The notes under the pieces are model-generated. The model was given only the letters and a program-made list of their open reading frames with translations. It ran no database searches and had not been told where the DNA came from. 64,000 bases of DNA from Ornithinibacillus californiensis (GTDB lineage: Bacteria > Bacillota > Bacilli > Bacillales > Amphibacillaceae). The DNA lies in the NCBI RefSeq assembly GCF_001038485.1, contig NZ_LDUE01000022.1:1-64000 (forward strand). The letters run 5' to 3'. Numbering within the stretch: the first letter of the stretch is position 1; every line of letters starts with the position of its first letter. Below, piece by piece: positions 15,845 to 25,711 of this stretch. Position numbers and translations under genes: made by a program.

Positions 15845-16591
15845 ATGAACTACGATTACCAACAAAAGCAAACTCATGAAAAGCGAGTTCGTGAAATAAA
15901 CCTAAAAGAATACTTTGAAGTTATTAAGAGACGGTTTTGGATTGTCCTATTAATCACGTTCATTACTACGATTGCTGGCTTTTTGTATAGCTATTTTGCG
16001 AGTAGTAACTTTACACCACTTTATCAGACCTCAACAAGAATGATTATTGAGCCTGGAACGAATGACATGAGTACACTTATGGTCATGATTAAGGACCCCA
16101 TCATTATGGAACGGGTAAAAGAAGATTTATCCCTAACTAGATCATCGGATTCGATATCAAACCAAATTACAGTAACTCGAATTGATAACTCGCACGTAGT
16201 AAGTATTTCAGTAGTCGATAGTAACCCTGAGCTTGCAGCGGCAATTGCTAATACTACTGCAGTTGCTTTTAAAGAAGAAATTGTTAATATTCTTGGCTTT
16301 AGAAATGTCCAATTATTGTCCGATGCAAGAGTTAATATGGAACCAATCAATTCTAGCGGTGGAAAAAGAACTATTATTATTGCGTTTATTTTTGGAGTGG
16401 TAACTGGTCTGGGGTTAATTTTTCTATTGGATTCACTAGATGAAAAAGTTCGAAGAGAGCAAGAGGTTGAAAAGATCCTTGGAGTACCAGTATTAGGGGT
16501 AGTTTCAAATATGAATAAAAAGAAGTACACATTAAAAAAACAGAAAAAGAAAGAGCTAACCGTAAGGAGTGAGACAGCTGATGTTAAATAA
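15845..16591 (+). CDS. epsA: Wzz/YveK-type chain-length and kinase-activating membrane protein
   Basis: A 248-residue inner-membrane protein with transmembrane segments near residues 27-49 (FWIVLLITFITTIAGFLY) and 178-200 (IIIAFIFGVVTGLGLIFLL) flanking an extracellular loop, the Wzz arrangement. The N-terminal INLKEYFEVIKRRFW motif is typical of YveK/CapA/EpsA. It sets polymer length and activates the partner kinase EpsB through its C-terminal cytosolic tail. AAGGTG at 15833-15838 favours ATG 15845 over upstream GTG/ATG codons. Its end overlaps epsB by 11 bases, so the two are translationally coupled. Confidence 0.93.
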   Translation: MNYDYQQKQTHEKRVREINLKEYFEVIKRRFWIVLLITFITTIAGFLYSYFASSNFTPLYQTSTRMIIEPGTNDMSTLMVMIKDPIIMERVKEDLSLTRSSDSISNQITVTRIDNSHVVSISVVDSNPELAAAIANTTAVAFKEEIVNILGFRNVQLLSDARVNMEPINSSGGKRTIIIAFIFGVVTGLGLIFLLDSLDEKVRREQEVEKILGVPVLGVVSNMNKKKYTLKKQKKKELTVRSETADVK

Positions 16592-17228
16592 AATAAAAGG
16601 AAATCAGAAAGTCCATCTCACTACGTATACCAATAGTGACTCTGTTATCTCGGACCAATTCAGAAAGATACGCACGAATATAAAGTTTTTAACGAACAAC
16701 ATGCAAAATAAAGTATACCTACTAACTTCAACCAGGCAAAAGGAAGGAAAGTCAACGGTCATTTCGAATTTGACTGTCTCTATTGTTCAACAGCAATCAA
16801 AAGTATTGCTAATTGACGCTAACTTACGGGAGCCATTGGTTCACGATATTTTTAAGATAAGCAATGATAAGGGGTTAACAAATGTCCTAAAAGGTTATAC
16901 CACTCTCGAGCAGGCCATTTCGCATACCGATATTCAAGCACTCGATATACTAACAGCAGGTATACCGGTTACTAATCCAACTGAGTTACTTGGAAGTGAA
17001 GGGATGAAGGAGTTGTTATTAAGTGCAGCTTCTATGTACGATATGGTGTTGATTGATTCTCCTTCCGTTTTAGAGTCTACAGATACTCGAGTGCTTGCCA
17101 ATCAATGTGCGGGTGTCGTGTTGGTTATCAATCGTGGAAAGACGGTTGTAGATGACGTAATAGAAACAAAGAAAGTATTAGAATTAGCAAATGCGAATCT
17201 AATGGGTGTCATTTTTAATGAGAAATAA
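16581..17228 (+). CDS. epsB: BY-kinase-type ATPase with unusual Walker motifs
   Basis: A 215-residue P-loop ATPase of the CpsD/CapB/EpsB tyrosine kinase family; it follows epsA as in B. subtilis. SDQFRKIRTNIKF near residues 24-36 is the family N-terminal motif. Walker A reads KEGKST (54-59). Walker A' reads LLIDANLREP (76-85), where relatives have D-x-D, so the second aspartate is asparagine. Walker B is VLIDSPSVL near 155. The protein ends at GVIFNEK without the usual C-terminal tyrosine cluster. It may be a weak or pseudo-kinase, or phosphorylate other proteins. The start is ATG 16581 with AAGGAGTGAG upstream. Confidence 0.88.
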   Translation: MLNKIKGNQKVHLTTYTNSDSVISDQFRKIRTNIKFLTNNMQNKVYLLTSTRQKEGKSTVISNLTVSIVQQQSKVLLIDANLREPLVHDIFKISNDKGLTNVLKGYTTLEQAISHTDIQALDILTAGIPVTNPTELLGSEGMKELLLSAASMYDMVLIDSPSVLESTDTRVLANQCAGVVLVINRGKTVVDDVIETKKVLELANANLMGVIFNEK

Positions 17229-17251
17229 GCACATATTTTTTTAATTTTATT

Positions 17252-17267
17252 GTTCTTTATTGAGCAC
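17252..17267. promoter_or_regulatory. Degenerate SinR-like motif upstream of EAR
   Basis: GTTCTTTATTGAGCAC: an exact GTTCTTT half-site with a degraded second half (13 of 16 to the palindrome). It lies between epsB and the EAR element. It could be an internal control point or chance. Confidence 0.4.
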
Positions 17268-17287
17268 ATAATTAGCGGTATAACGTA

Positions 17288-17412
17288 TTGGTGATGCCTA
17301 CTTACCACTATTAATGTAGGCACTCGGTCATGCTGTGGGTTGAGATAAACCTTAGACGCAAGTTGTCGTCGATAGTGTGGTGTGAGGGCGGGTTAGATGC
17401 CCATTTTTTTAC
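17288..17412 (+). ncRNA. EAR (eps-associated RNA) antitermination element
   Basis: EAR elements are known in Bacillales between epsB and epsC, where they let polymerase read through distant terminators in exopolysaccharide operons. Here the epsB-epsC gap holds structured RNA: hairpin GCCTAC (17296-17301)/GTAGGC (17316-17321), a loop CACTAT (17306-17311) able to form a pseudoknot with ATAGTG (17372-17377), a GACG/CGTC hairpin near 17355-17370, and GGGC/GCCC (17386-17402) followed by seven Ts. Position and pseudoknot layout support the call; the consensus was not aligned. Confidence 0.8.
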
Positions 17413-17451
17413 ATATTTCTTTAAATCTTTTGAAAGGAGGTAAACAGTTAA

Positions 17452-19272
17452 GTGACATATAGACAGCGGATTTCAGCATTTATATTTATAGACTCTTGCA
17501 TTGTACTTACCGCAATTTTTATTAGTCAATTTCTAGTAAATGATATTATCCCCAGCGTATCCCTACCAATCTTTATTAGTCTAGCCGCAATATTAATTTG
17601 TCATCATGTATTCTCTATAAAGTTAAAGCTTTATAGGAAGGTATGGGAGTATGCGAGTGTTCAAGAATTGATCATCATATTTAAAGTGGTCTCTTTTTCT
17701 ATTATATCAGCAATTCTTGTTCAATTAATTTTTACACAAAAGATTGAATATAAAATGCTTCTTGTAACGTGGCTGCTCCATATGTTTCTCATTGGTGGCT
17801 CTAGGTTTGTCTGGAGAATTTATCGAAACTCGATTTTGAATGAAAATGACGACAAAATACGAACACTAATAATTGGAGCTGGGTCAGCAGGAACAATGGT
17901 TGCAAGACAGCTGTTGAAAAATAATGAAGGAAATTTACTCCCTGTAGCATTCATAGACGATGATCCCAAGAAACATCATTTAGAAATTTTAGGGTTACCC
18001 GTAATCGGTGGAATTGAGGAAATAGCATCTACTGTGAAAGATCTCCAAATCAATAACATCATCATATCTATCCCATCTTTAAGTAGGAAAAAACTAAATA
18101 TCATTTTCAAAGAATGTGCGAAAACAAAAGCAGAAACGAAAATACTACCTTTACTGGAAGACCTAATAACAGGGAGAATTGAAGTCAACCAGCTGCGTGA
18201 TGTCCATGTTGAAGATTTATTAGGTAGGGACCCAGTGGATATGGATATACATAGTATCTCCGAGTATGTAACGGACAAAGTCGTACTGGTCACTGGTGCA
18301 GGGGGATCAATTGGATCAGAAATCTCCCGCCAAATAGCCATGTTTATGCCTGAGAAACTAATATTGCTTGGACATGGTGAAAATAGCATTTATACCATCG
18401 ATATTGAACTCCAAGAGAAATATCGAGATGAGAAGATAGAAATTATAACAGAAATTGCAGATATCCAAGACGCAGCAAAAATGAATGCGGTCATGGAAAA
18501 ATATCGTCCAGATGTCGTGTACCATGCTGCGGCACATAAGCATGTCCCATTAATGGAGCGAAATCCTGAAGAAGCAGTGAAAAATAATATAATTGGCACG
18601 TTAAACATAGCCAATGCAGCAAGTTGGAATAATGTAGAAATATTTGTGATGGTATCGACGGATAAGGCCGTTAACCCTACTAGTGTGATGGGGGCTTCTA
18701 AACGGTTAGCTGAAATGATTGTTCAACATATGAATCAACAAAATAATACTAAGTTTGTTGCCGTTCGATTTGGGAATGTGCTTGGCAGTAGAGGAAGTGT
18801 GATTCCATTATTTCAAAAGCAAATAGCAAAAGGTGGTCCCGTTACAGTCACTGATCCAAAAATGGTTCGTTATTTTATGACCATACCAGAGGCTTCAAGG
18901 CTAGTTATTCAGGCTGGTGCACTTGCTAAAGGTGGCGAAATATTTGTGTTAGATATGGGGGATCCAGTGAAAATAGTGGATCTAGCCAAAAATATCATCA
19001 AATTATCTGGATATTCTATAGACGAAATTGGTATTGAATTTACTGGAATAAGACCTGGCGAAAAACTATTTGAAGAATTACTGAAGGACGAAGAAGTGTC
19101 AGAGGAACAGGTCTATCCTAAAATATATGTTGGAAGAACTACAGAGCTATTTATCGAGGAAATTAATGAGATTATTACATCCTATCAAACGATGGATTCT
19201 ATTACATTAAGAGAAAAATTAGTTAGTCTTGCCAATCGAAAAGTTGATTCGCTAATTAGTCAAATTGGTTAG
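17452..19272 (+). CDS. epsC: Membrane UDP-sugar 4,6-dehydratase (PglF/EpsC type)
   Basis: A 606-residue protein with four N-terminal transmembrane segments (residues about 8-120), a first Rossmann-like domain ([16 protein letters not shown] near 141-156) and a catalytic SDR domain starting at [15 protein letters not shown] near 280-294. [20 protein letters not shown] near 400-419 carries the Ser/Thr-Asp-Lys catalytic motif and the active-site lysine of this family, in which Met replaces the usual Tyr. It converts UDP-N-acetylglucosamine to the 4-keto-6-deoxy sugar, the first step to bacillosamine-type sugars; EpsN (25712) would aminate it. The GTG start has GAAAGGAGG upstream. Confidence 0.94.
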   Translation: MTYRQRISAFIFIDSCIVLTAIFISQFLVNDIIPSVSLPIFISLAAILICHHVFSIKLKLYRKVWEYASVQELIIIFKVVSFSIISAILVQLIFTQKIEYKMLLVTWLLHMFLIGGSRFVWRIYRNSILNENDDKIRTLIIGAGSAGTMVARQLLKNNEGNLLPVAFIDDDPKKHHLEILGLPVIGGIEEIASTVKDLQINNIIISIPSLSRKKLNIIFKECAKTKAETKILPLLEDLITGRIEVNQLRDVHVEDLLGRDPVDMDIHSISEYVTDKVVLVTGAGGSIGSEISRQIAMFMPEKLILLGHGENSIYTIDIELQEKYRDEKIEIITEIADIQDAAKMNAVMEKYRPDVVYHAAAHKHVPLMERNPEEAVKNNIIGTLNIANAASWNNVEIFVMVSTDKAVNPTSVMGASKRLAEMIVQHMNQQNNTKFVAVRFGNVLGSRGSVIPLFQKQIAKGGPVTVTDPKMVRYFMTIPEASRLVIQAGALAKGGEIFVLDMGDPVKIVDLAKNIIKLSGYSIDEIGIEFTGIRPGEKLFEELLKDEEVSEEQVYPKIYVGRTTELFIEEINEIITSYQTMDSITLREKLVSLANRKVDSLISQIG

Positions 19273-19289
19273 GTGAAGGAGGGGAAAAC

Positions 19290-20168
19290 ATGAAAGTAAA
19301 AAAAGCCATTATACCAGCAGCTGGACTTGGAACTAGATTTCTTCCTGCAACGAAGGCAATGCCGAAAGAAATGCTACCGATTGTAGATAAACCAACGATC
19401 CAATACATTATCGAAGAAGCAATAGCTTCTGGTATTGAGGACATTATTATTGTGACAGGTAAAGGTAAAAGAGCAATAGAGGACCATTTTGATCATTCGT
19501 TTGAGTTGGAACAGAACCTGTTGGAAAAAGGGAAATTTGATTTATTAACCGAGGTGCAAAAATCATCCAAATTAGTAGATATCCATTATATTCGTCAAAA
19601 GGAAGCTAAGGGGTTAGGTCATGCAATTTGGTGTGCTCGAAAGTTTATTGGGAATGAGCCTTTTGCTGTATTACTTGGGGATGATATCGTTCAAGCGGAA
19701 AAACCATGTTTACAGCAATTAATGGATCAATATAATCATTATAAAACTTCGATTCTTGGAGTGCAGACGGTTAAACCGGATGAAGTATCTCGCTATGGAA
19801 TTGTGGATGGAAGTATGGTTGCTAAAGATTTATATAACGTTACCCATTTAGTTGAAAAGCCTAAAAAAGAAGAAGCGCCTTCTAATCTAGCAATCTTAGG
19901 AAGGTATATTTTAAGTCCGAGAATATTTGACATGCTAGAGAATCTTGAGCCGGGTGCAGGTGGGGAAATACAATTAACGGATGCAATCGCAGAATTGAAT
20001 AAACATGAAGCAATCTATGCCTATGATTTTGAAGGGGAACGCTATGATGTTGGTGAAAAAATGGGATTCATTAAGACAACGATTGAATTTGCCTTAAAAC
20101 GTGAGGAATTAAGAAAAGAATTACTAGATTATCTAGCAAATATTGTAGAGACGGAATTGACTACGTAA
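19290..20168 (+). CDS. galU: UTP-glucose-1-phosphate uridylyltransferase
   Basis: A 292-residue cytosolic nucleotidyltransferase making UDP-glucose. Family motifs are clear: [20 protein letters not shown] at residues 8-27, [14 protein letters not shown] near 55-68, LLGDDIV near 129-135, and VEKPK near 191-195. It is encoded 17 bases after epsC with an excellent AAGGAGGGG site. It provides UDP-glucose for the polymer, and UDP-galactose through GalE (24447). Full length; no oddities seen. Confidence 0.95.
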   Translation: MKVKKAIIPAAGLGTRFLPATKAMPKEMLPIVDKPTIQYIIEEAIASGIEDIIIVTGKGKRAIEDHFDHSFELEQNLLEKGKFDLLTEVQKSSKLVDIHYIRQKEAKGLGHAIWCARKFIGNEPFAVLLGDDIVQAEKPCLQQLMDQYNHYKTSILGVQTVKPDEVSRYGIVDGSMVAKDLYNVTHLVEKPKKEEAPSNLAILGRYILSPRIFDMLENLEPGAGGEIQLTDAIAELNKHEAIYAYDFEGERYDVGEKMGFIKTTIEFALKREELRKELLDYLANIVETELTT

Positions 20169-20184
20169 TAGGAGGGTAGAAAGG

Positions 20185-21339
20185 ATGGCCAATAGCGTAC
20201 TATTTTGTGCAACCGTAGATTATCACTTCAAAGCTTTTCACTTGCCATATATGAAATGGTTTAAGGAACAGGGCTGGCAAGTGGACGTTGCAGCTGCTGG
20301 AACAATTCAATTGCCTTATACCGATCACAAATATAATATTTCGATTGAACGGTCACCCTTTCATCGAAGTAATCTAAAAGCTTATCGACAACTGAAGCGG
20401 ATTATTGACAGCAATGAGTATGATATTATTCACTGTCACACTCCTTTAGGTGGCGTGTTAACTAGACTTGCAGCGAGAAAAGCAAGGAAGTATGGTACAA
20501 AAGTAGTTTATACAGCACATGGATTCCACTTTTGCAAAGGTGCGCCGCTAGCGAATTGGTTACTTTACTATCCGATGGAGAGGTTGCTTGCTAGATATAC
20601 AGATACATTAATTACGATTAATCATGAGGATTTTAACTTGGCTACAACGCATAACTTTAAAGCGAAATCAATTAAACATGTTCATGGAGTCGGAGTCGAT
20701 ACTAACAAATTTAAACCAATTAGTGATTTTGAACAGATTGATATGAAAAAAATCTCTGGTTATTTAGTGGATGATTTTTTGTTATTTTATGCTGCAGAGT
20801 TTAATCGGAATAAAAATCAAGAATTTTTAATTAGGGTGTTAGCACAGATTAAAGATGATGTCCCAAATGCAGTATTAATCTTAGCTGGCGATGGTCCATT
20901 GTTGAATGAATGTAAGGCATTAGCGGAGGAACTTGGAGTTAGTCATATGATTGACTTTCTAGGGCTACGAAAGGATATTAATCAAATATTGCCTATGTGT
21001 GATGTCGTTGTTGCCTCAAGTTTACGTGAGGGATTGCCGGTTAATATTATGGAAGCTATGGCATGTGGAGTGCCTGTTGTGGCCCTTGAAAACCGGGGAC
21101 ATAATGAATTGATTACTAATGATCGTCATGGTTGGGTGGTTGCTGGGGAGAACATAGAACTTTTTGCTTCCAAATTATTATTCTTAGCAAGAGAGAGTCA
21201 CGTTGGGAAGGAATTAGGTTCCAATGGGAGAAAAGATATAGTAGATAAATATAGTATTCATAAGGTGCTAGCCCAGAAAAAGCAACTCTATCAATCTCTA
21301 ATGACCGAACAGGAGGAATCCGTATGGGCGGTCCAGTAA
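20185..21339 (+). CDS. epsD: Glycosyltransferase family 4, EpsD-like
   Basis: A 384-residue GT-B enzyme. The N-terminus (VLFCATVDYHFKAFHLPYMK at residues 5-24) and HCHTPLGGVLTRLAARKARK are close to B. subtilis EpsD from memory. The donor-binding C-terminal half shows FYAAEFNRNKNQEFLIRVL near 192-210 and SSLREGLPVNIMEAMACGVP near 276-295, the E-x7-E type region. It adds one sugar to the lipid-linked repeat at the cytosolic membrane face. Its end overlaps the next gene by 16 bases. Confidence 0.92.
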   Translation: MANSVLFCATVDYHFKAFHLPYMKWFKEQGWQVDVAAAGTIQLPYTDHKYNISIERSPFHRSNLKAYRQLKRIIDSNEYDIIHCHTPLGGVLTRLAARKARKYGTKVVYTAHGFHFCKGAPLANWLLYYPMERLLARYTDTLITINHEDFNLATTHNFKAKSIKHVHGVGVDTNKFKPISDFEQIDMKKISGYLVDDFLLFYAAEFNRNKNQEFLIRVLAQIKDDVPNAVLILAGDGPLLNECKALAEELGVSHMIDFLGLRKDINQILPMCDVVVASSLREGLPVNIMEAMACGVPVVALENRGHNELITNDRHGWVVAGENIELFASKLLFLARESHVGKELGSNGRKDIVDKYSIHKVLAQKKQLYQSLMTEQEESVWAVQ

Positions 21340-22436
21340 GAGTCTTACATGCAGTGGTTAATATGAATCGTGGTGGAGCAGAAACGTTAATTATGAACCT
21401 CTACAGAAATATGGATCGCAGAAAAGTACAGTTCGACTTTTTAACCAGTAAAGAAGGGGTATTTGATGAAGAGATAAGGGAAATGGGAGGCGTTGTGCAC
21501 CGGATACCTTATGTGACGGATGTTGGGCATTTTGGTTATCAACGTGAATTGACTCAATTCTTTGCAGGGCATAAGGAGTATAAAATTATTCATTCCCATA
21601 TGGATAAGATGAGCGGACTGGTTTTGAAGGCTGCGAAAAAGGCTGGTGTTCCAGTTCGAATTGCTCATAGTCATAACACGCAGAGTGAAGGTGGGCTTGC
21701 TTCTAAGTTATATAAATGGTATGCAGGGAAGCACATTATTCCGAATGCTAGTCATTTATTTGCATGTTCTCAAGCAGCTTCCGATTGGCTGTATAAAAAG
21801 AAAGCAAAAGAATCAACTATCGTAAAGAACGGGATTGAGTCTGAAAGGTTTAAGTACTCTGATGAGATAAGAAAGAGAATGCGACATGAATTAATGATTG
21901 ATGATGATGCATTCGTGTTAGGGCATATAGGAAGATTTAACCGGCAGAAAAATCACACCTTTTTACTGGATGTATTTGCTGAAGTATCTTCCAAAATTGA
22001 CCAATCATATTTAATTTTAGTAGGGGATGGATCTCTGCGTGAGGCTATGGAGAAAAGAGCTAATGAGCTAGGTCTACATAAAAATGTCTTGTTTCTTGGG
22101 ATTCGAGATGACATTACAGACTTGCTCCAAGCTTTTGATTTATTTGTTTTTCCATCACTTCACGAAGGGTTACCGGTAACTTTGATTGAAGCACAAGGGG
22201 CAGGGTTACCGTGTGTAATTTCCAAGGCCATTACTAGAGAAGTGGATATGGGGATGGGGTTAATCGAGTATCTTCCAATAGATGATCGAACAGCCTGGTC
22301 TGAAAAAATTGTTCGATTATCGAAAAATAGGGTGTCTAGAAATATTAATAATGGAATTTTAGCTCAAAAAGGCTATGACATTCATGGTACTGCGGAGCGG
22401 TTACAAACTTCCTATGTTTCTTTAGGGGGGATATAA
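21324..22436 (+). CDS. epsF: Glycosyltransferase family 4, EpsF-like
   Basis: A 370-residue GT-B glycosyltransferase beginning RVLHAVVNMNRGGAETLIMN, the signature N-terminus of EpsF-type enzymes. Acceptor-side HSHMDKMSGLVL and AHSHNT lie near residues 90-120. Donor-side LGHIGRFNRQKNHTFLLDVF near 194-213 and FPSLHEGLPVTLIEAQGAGL near 276-295. It has a paralogue at 27269. The ATG has AGGAGG and lies inside the end of epsD. It transfers one hexose in assembly of the repeat unit; donor and linkage cannot be read from sequence. Confidence 0.9.
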   Translation: MGGPVRVLHAVVNMNRGGAETLIMNLYRNMDRRKVQFDFLTSKEGVFDEEIREMGGVVHRIPYVTDVGHFGYQRELTQFFAGHKEYKIIHSHMDKMSGLVLKAAKKAGVPVRIAHSHNTQSEGGLASKLYKWYAGKHIIPNASHLFACSQAASDWLYKKKAKESTIVKNGIESERFKYSDEIRKRMRHELMIDDDAFVLGHIGRFNRQKNHTFLLDVFAEVSSKIDQSYLILVGDGSLREAMEKRANELGLHKNVLFLGIRDDITDLLQAFDLFVFPSLHEGLPVTLIEAQGAGLPCVISKAITREVDMGMGLIEYLPIDDRTAWSEKIVRLSKNRVSRNINNGILAQKGYDIHGTAERLQTSYVSLGGI

Positions 22437-22437
22437 A

Positions 22438-23328
22438 TTGAAACTGTTGACGATTTTTACTCCGACATATAATCGGGCGTATTGTCTCCATCGCTGTTAC
22501 GAAAGTCTAGTCAGTCAAACCAATCAAGACTTTATCTGGCTTATTATCGATGACGGTTCTACAGATAATACTAAAGAATTAGTTAAAAGATGGCTAAGTG
22601 AAGATAAGATTGATATTGTTTATCACTGGCAGACTAATCAAGGGATGCATGGAGCACATAACACTGCTTATGAGTTAATAACGACAGAGTTGAATGTTTG
22701 CATTGATTCCGATGATTATATGCCAAGCGATGCAGTAGAAAAAATTCTCTCGTTTTGGAGTAAGTATGGAAGTGACGAGGTCAGTGGAATCATAGGACTT
22801 GATGCAAATACTCAAAACAAAGTAATTGGTACTTCACTTCCAGTTAATCTGATTCGATCAACTCTATTTGATTTATATGCTAAGCATGGTGTAACAGGAG
22901 ATAAAAAATTGGTGTATCGGACGGAATTAACAAGAAAATATCCGTATCCGCTATTTGCTGGAGAAAAGTATGTCGGTTTGGCTTATAAATATTATCTTCT
23001 CGATCGAGACTATGAGATGCTCTTATTGAATGAGGTTCTATGTTGTGTGGAGTATCAACCGGATGGCTCGTCCTTAAATATGTTGAAACAATACCGTACA
23101 AATCCATTAGGGTTTTCGTTTTATCGGACGGAATTAATGAAGCTGCCGTTTGTAAGTGAAATATTTAAATTTAGGCAAGCGATTCATTATGTATCTAGTA
23201 GTCTATTGAGTAGGAATAAGAGGTTTGTAATGGAATCTCCTAGTAAAGTTCTAACGGTATTAGCTATTCCGTTAGGTTTTTTATTATATGCTTATATTTC
23301 GTTTAAGACGAGAGAATTAAATGTATAG
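22438..23328 (+). CDS. Glycosyltransferase family 2
   Basis: A 296-residue GT-A enzyme: TIFTPTYNRAYCLHRCYESL at residues 5-24, IIDDGSTDNT near 39-48 and the metal-binding CIDSDDYMP near 88-96. A C-terminal hydrophobic segment (VLTVLAIPLGFLLYAYISF, near 270-288) may attach it to the membrane. The TTG start follows GGGGGG two bases after the epsF stop. It fills the place of epsE in B. subtilis but does not resemble the EpsE clutch protein in its N-terminal motif, so I do not give it that name. Confidence 0.9.
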   Translation: MKLLTIFTPTYNRAYCLHRCYESLVSQTNQDFIWLIIDDGSTDNTKELVKRWLSEDKIDIVYHWQTNQGMHGAHNTAYELITTELNVCIDSDDYMPSDAVEKILSFWSKYGSDEVSGIIGLDANTQNKVIGTSLPVNLIRSTLFDLYAKHGVTGDKKLVYRTELTRKYPYPLFAGEKYVGLAYKYYLLDRDYEMLLLNEVLCCVEYQPDGSSLNMLKQYRTNPLGFSFYRTELMKLPFVSEIFKFRQAIHYVSSSLLSRNKRFVMESPSKVLTVLAIPLGFLLYAYISFKTRELNV

Positions 23329-23349
23329 GTTTTTGAAAGGGATAGAAAA

Positions 23350-24432
23350 ATGACATTTCTTTGGATTAATCTTGCGGTGGTTTTTTTGTTTGCGTTAATT
23401 GCAAGATACTTTTCAACCCCTGTTTTAGTCGGCCATCAGAATTTGGTTTTTAATGTGAAACCTAATAAGGTGTTATTACTTATTTCGGTAGCTACATTAG
23501 TTGTAATCTCCGGACTTCGAGCAAATATAGGAGACACATTCTTTTATAAACGAATCTATGAAATAAACGTGATCGATTGGGAGTTTATATTAAGTCAAAA
23601 GGATTATGGGTTTGGTGTTTTACAAATGCTTCTTAAGAATTACGTTTCCGATGATCCGCAAGTTCTCATATTTACTACAGCATTAATTACTAATATTTTA
23701 ATTGTTACGGTTTTATACAAATATTCCAGGCTAATTGAAGTAAGTCTATATGTGTATATAACTGGCGGATTATTTTTAGTGTCGATGAACGGAATTAGGC
23801 AAATGCTTGCTGCAGCTATCTTTTTTACAGCTACCCATTTTCTTATTAAAGGAAAGTTTATCCCTTATGCATTGATAGTTGTATTTGCATCCCTATTTCA
23901 CCAAAGTGCACTGGTTTTACTACCGATTTATTTTATTGTTCGATTTAAGGCTTGGTCTAGGGCTACGCTGCTTCTTCTTGTAGTAGCAGTAGTAATAGTT
24001 GCTGGGTTTGATCAATTTTCATCGCTTCTTTTTAGTGCGATTGAGGATACACAGTACGGTGGCTATGCAGATTTTGAAGAAGGTGGAGCAAACTTAATTA
24101 GAGTAACAGTTGGCGCTGTTCCTTTAGCTATTGCGTTCCTTGGAAGAGATAAGTTAAGAAAAATTTTTCCGGATAGTGATTATATTGTCAATATGTCTCT
24201 AATCGGATTTGTATTCATGGTAATTGCTACACAAAACTGGATTTTCGCTAGATTTTCTCTTTATTTTGAACTGTACCAACTTATCCTTATTTCATGGATT
24301 GTTAAGGTATTTCGTGAGAAGGATCAAAAACTGATCTACTTCGGAATAATCCTATGTTATCTTCTTTACTATTTTTACGACAGTGTTATTACGCTGAATA
24401 TTCAATATAGAAGTGACTATTTAATGTTATAG
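23350..24432 (+). CDS. epsG: EpsG-family polysaccharide polymerase (Wzy type)
   Basis: A 360-residue polytopic membrane protein with about ten hydrophobic segments. Diagnostic EpsG family features: [20 protein letters not shown] near residues 57-76, [20 protein letters not shown] near 143-162, and [13 protein letters not shown] near 184-196. It is expected to link repeat units outside the membrane after flipping. It has a good AAAGGG site and follows the GT2 gene by 21 bases. Confidence 0.92.
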   Translation: MTFLWINLAVVFLFALIARYFSTPVLVGHQNLVFNVKPNKVLLLISVATLVVISGLRANIGDTFFYKRIYEINVIDWEFILSQKDYGFGVLQMLLKNYVSDDPQVLIFTTALITNILIVTVLYKYSRLIEVSLYVYITGGLFLVSMNGIRQMLAAAIFFTATHFLIKGKFIPYALIVVFASLFHQSALVLLPIYFIVRFKAWSRATLLLLVVAVVIVAGFDQFSSLLFSAIEDTQYGGYADFEEGGANLIRVTVGAVPLAIAFLGRDKLRKIFPDSDYIVNMSLIGFVFMVIATQNWIFARFSLYFELYQLILISWIVKVFREKDQKLIYFGIILCYLLYYFYDSVITLNIQYRSDYLML

Positions 24433-24446
24433 AAAGGAGGATAGAT

Positions 24447-25535
24447 ATGGCGATTCTCGTTACAGGTGGGGCTGGATATATAGGAAGTCACACTTGTGTT
24501 GAACTTTTACAAGCAGGATATGAAATTGTTGTGATAGATAATTATTCGAATAGTAGTCCGGTATCTCTAAACCGAGTTGAGGCAATTACCGGGAGGCAAT
24601 TTGTATCTTATGATGTGGACTTACTCGATAGGCATAGCCTTCGAAAGGTATTTCAGGAAAATGATATTGAGGCTGTCATCCATTTTGCAGGTCTAAAAGC
24701 AGTAGGTGAATCTGTATCTGTCCCATTGAAGTATTACCAGAATAATATTGCTGGGACACTTGCTCTGTGTGAGGTGATGCAGGAATTTGGCGTGAAGAAA
24801 TTGGTATTTAGTTCCTCCGCAACAGTTTACGGTCAAACGGAGAGAATACCGATTACGGAAGGTGAAAGTCTAGGGGCGATTAATCCTTACGGCCGAACGA
24901 AACAGATGATTGAGGAGATTTTACGTGATATTGCCTTTTCAGATCCCGAATGGAGTGTTGCTATCTTACGTTATTTTAATCCGATTGGAGCGCATGATAG
25001 TGGCTTGATTGGTGAGGACCCTAATGGGGTGCCTAACAATTTAATGCCGTATATTGCTCAGGTAGCTGTTGGAAAAAGGAAGCAACTTCAGATATTTGGC
25101 AAGGACTATCCTACGAAAGATGGTACCGGTATACGGGATTATATCCATGTGGTTGACTTAGCAATTGGTCATATCCGAGCTCTGGAGAGAATTAATCAAT
25201 CAAAAGGTATCGAAGCTTATAATTTAGGCACTGGAAGAGGTTATAGTGTTCTTGAAGTGGTAGAAGCTTTTGAAAAAGCTACAGGTAAGAAAATTCCTTA
25301 TAAGTTTGTAGATAGAAGGTCTGGTGATGCTAGTATTTGTTATGCAGATCCTACAAAGGCTAGAGTCCTACTAAAGTGGGAAGCGTTGCGTGATCTAGAG
25401 AGAATGTGTGTAGATACTTGGAACTGGCAGAGGAATAACCCATATGGTTACAGGGATACAAATGAGAATATGGAGTCAACTGATCCGGTACATAGTGTAG
25501 CGGATTTTTATTATGCAATAGAAAAAGAGGTATAG
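24447..25535 (+). CDS. galE: UDP-glucose 4-epimerase
   Basis: A 362-residue SDR epimerase: NAD-binding [17 protein letters not shown] at residues 5-21, [11 protein letters not shown] near 79-89, FSSSATVYG near 120-128, and the catalytic YGRTK near 148-152. It interconverts UDP-glucose and UDP-galactose (possibly also the N-acetyl forms). The C-terminus has roughly 20 residues ([20 protein letters not shown]) beyond the usual bacterial GalE end. AAAGGAGG precedes the ATG. It works with GalU upstream to supply UDP-galactose. Confidence 0.94.
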   Translation: MAILVTGGAGYIGSHTCVELLQAGYEIVVIDNYSNSSPVSLNRVEAITGRQFVSYDVDLLDRHSLRKVFQENDIEAVIHFAGLKAVGESVSVPLKYYQNNIAGTLALCEVMQEFGVKKLVFSSSATVYGQTERIPITEGESLGAINPYGRTKQMIEEILRDIAFSDPEWSVAILRYFNPIGAHDSGLIGEDPNGVPNNLMPYIAQVAVGKRKQLQIFGKDYPTKDGTGIRDYIHVVDLAIGHIRALERINQSKGIEAYNLGTGRGYSVLEVVEAFEKATGKKIPYKFVDRRSGDASICYADPTKARVLLKWEALRDLERMCVDTWNWQRNNPYGYRDTNENMESTDPVHSVADFYYAIEKEV

Positions 25536-25537
25536 CA

Positions 25538-25690
25538 ATGAATAACACATTAACTGAACAAGAATTAAGAGAAATATTACAATTCGTTTATCAAAAAGGT
25601 ACAGAAATGAATGACGCTACTGTAACAGAAATTATTGAAGAAATGAAACAGAAACTCCTTATTACATATGAAAGACATAAAACCATCTAA
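25538..25690 (+). CDS. Small 50-residue unknown protein between galE and epsN
   Basis: An ATG two bases after the galE stop, with AAAGAGG upstream, opens a 50-residue frame ending at 25690, just before epsN. The sequence is hydrophilic and helical: LTEQELREILQFVYQKGTEM then TEIIEEMKQKLLITYERHK. There is no signal peptide or membrane segment and I do not recognise it. The tight packing and binding site argue that it is translated. A small regulatory or antirepressor-like protein (compare SinI, a small helical partner of SinR) is one speculative possibility, as a SinR-like gene lies 1.2 kb downstream. Confidence 0.65.
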   Translation: MNNTLTEQELREILQFVYQKGTEMNDATVTEIIEEMKQKLLITYERHKTI

Positions 25691-25711
25691 TTATTGAAGG
25701 TAGTGATTATA

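Noticed and set aside
16024-16530. 168-codon open frame antisense to epsA
   Set aside because: It lies wholly within a clear gene on the other strand, lacks a binding site and shows no recognisable domain.
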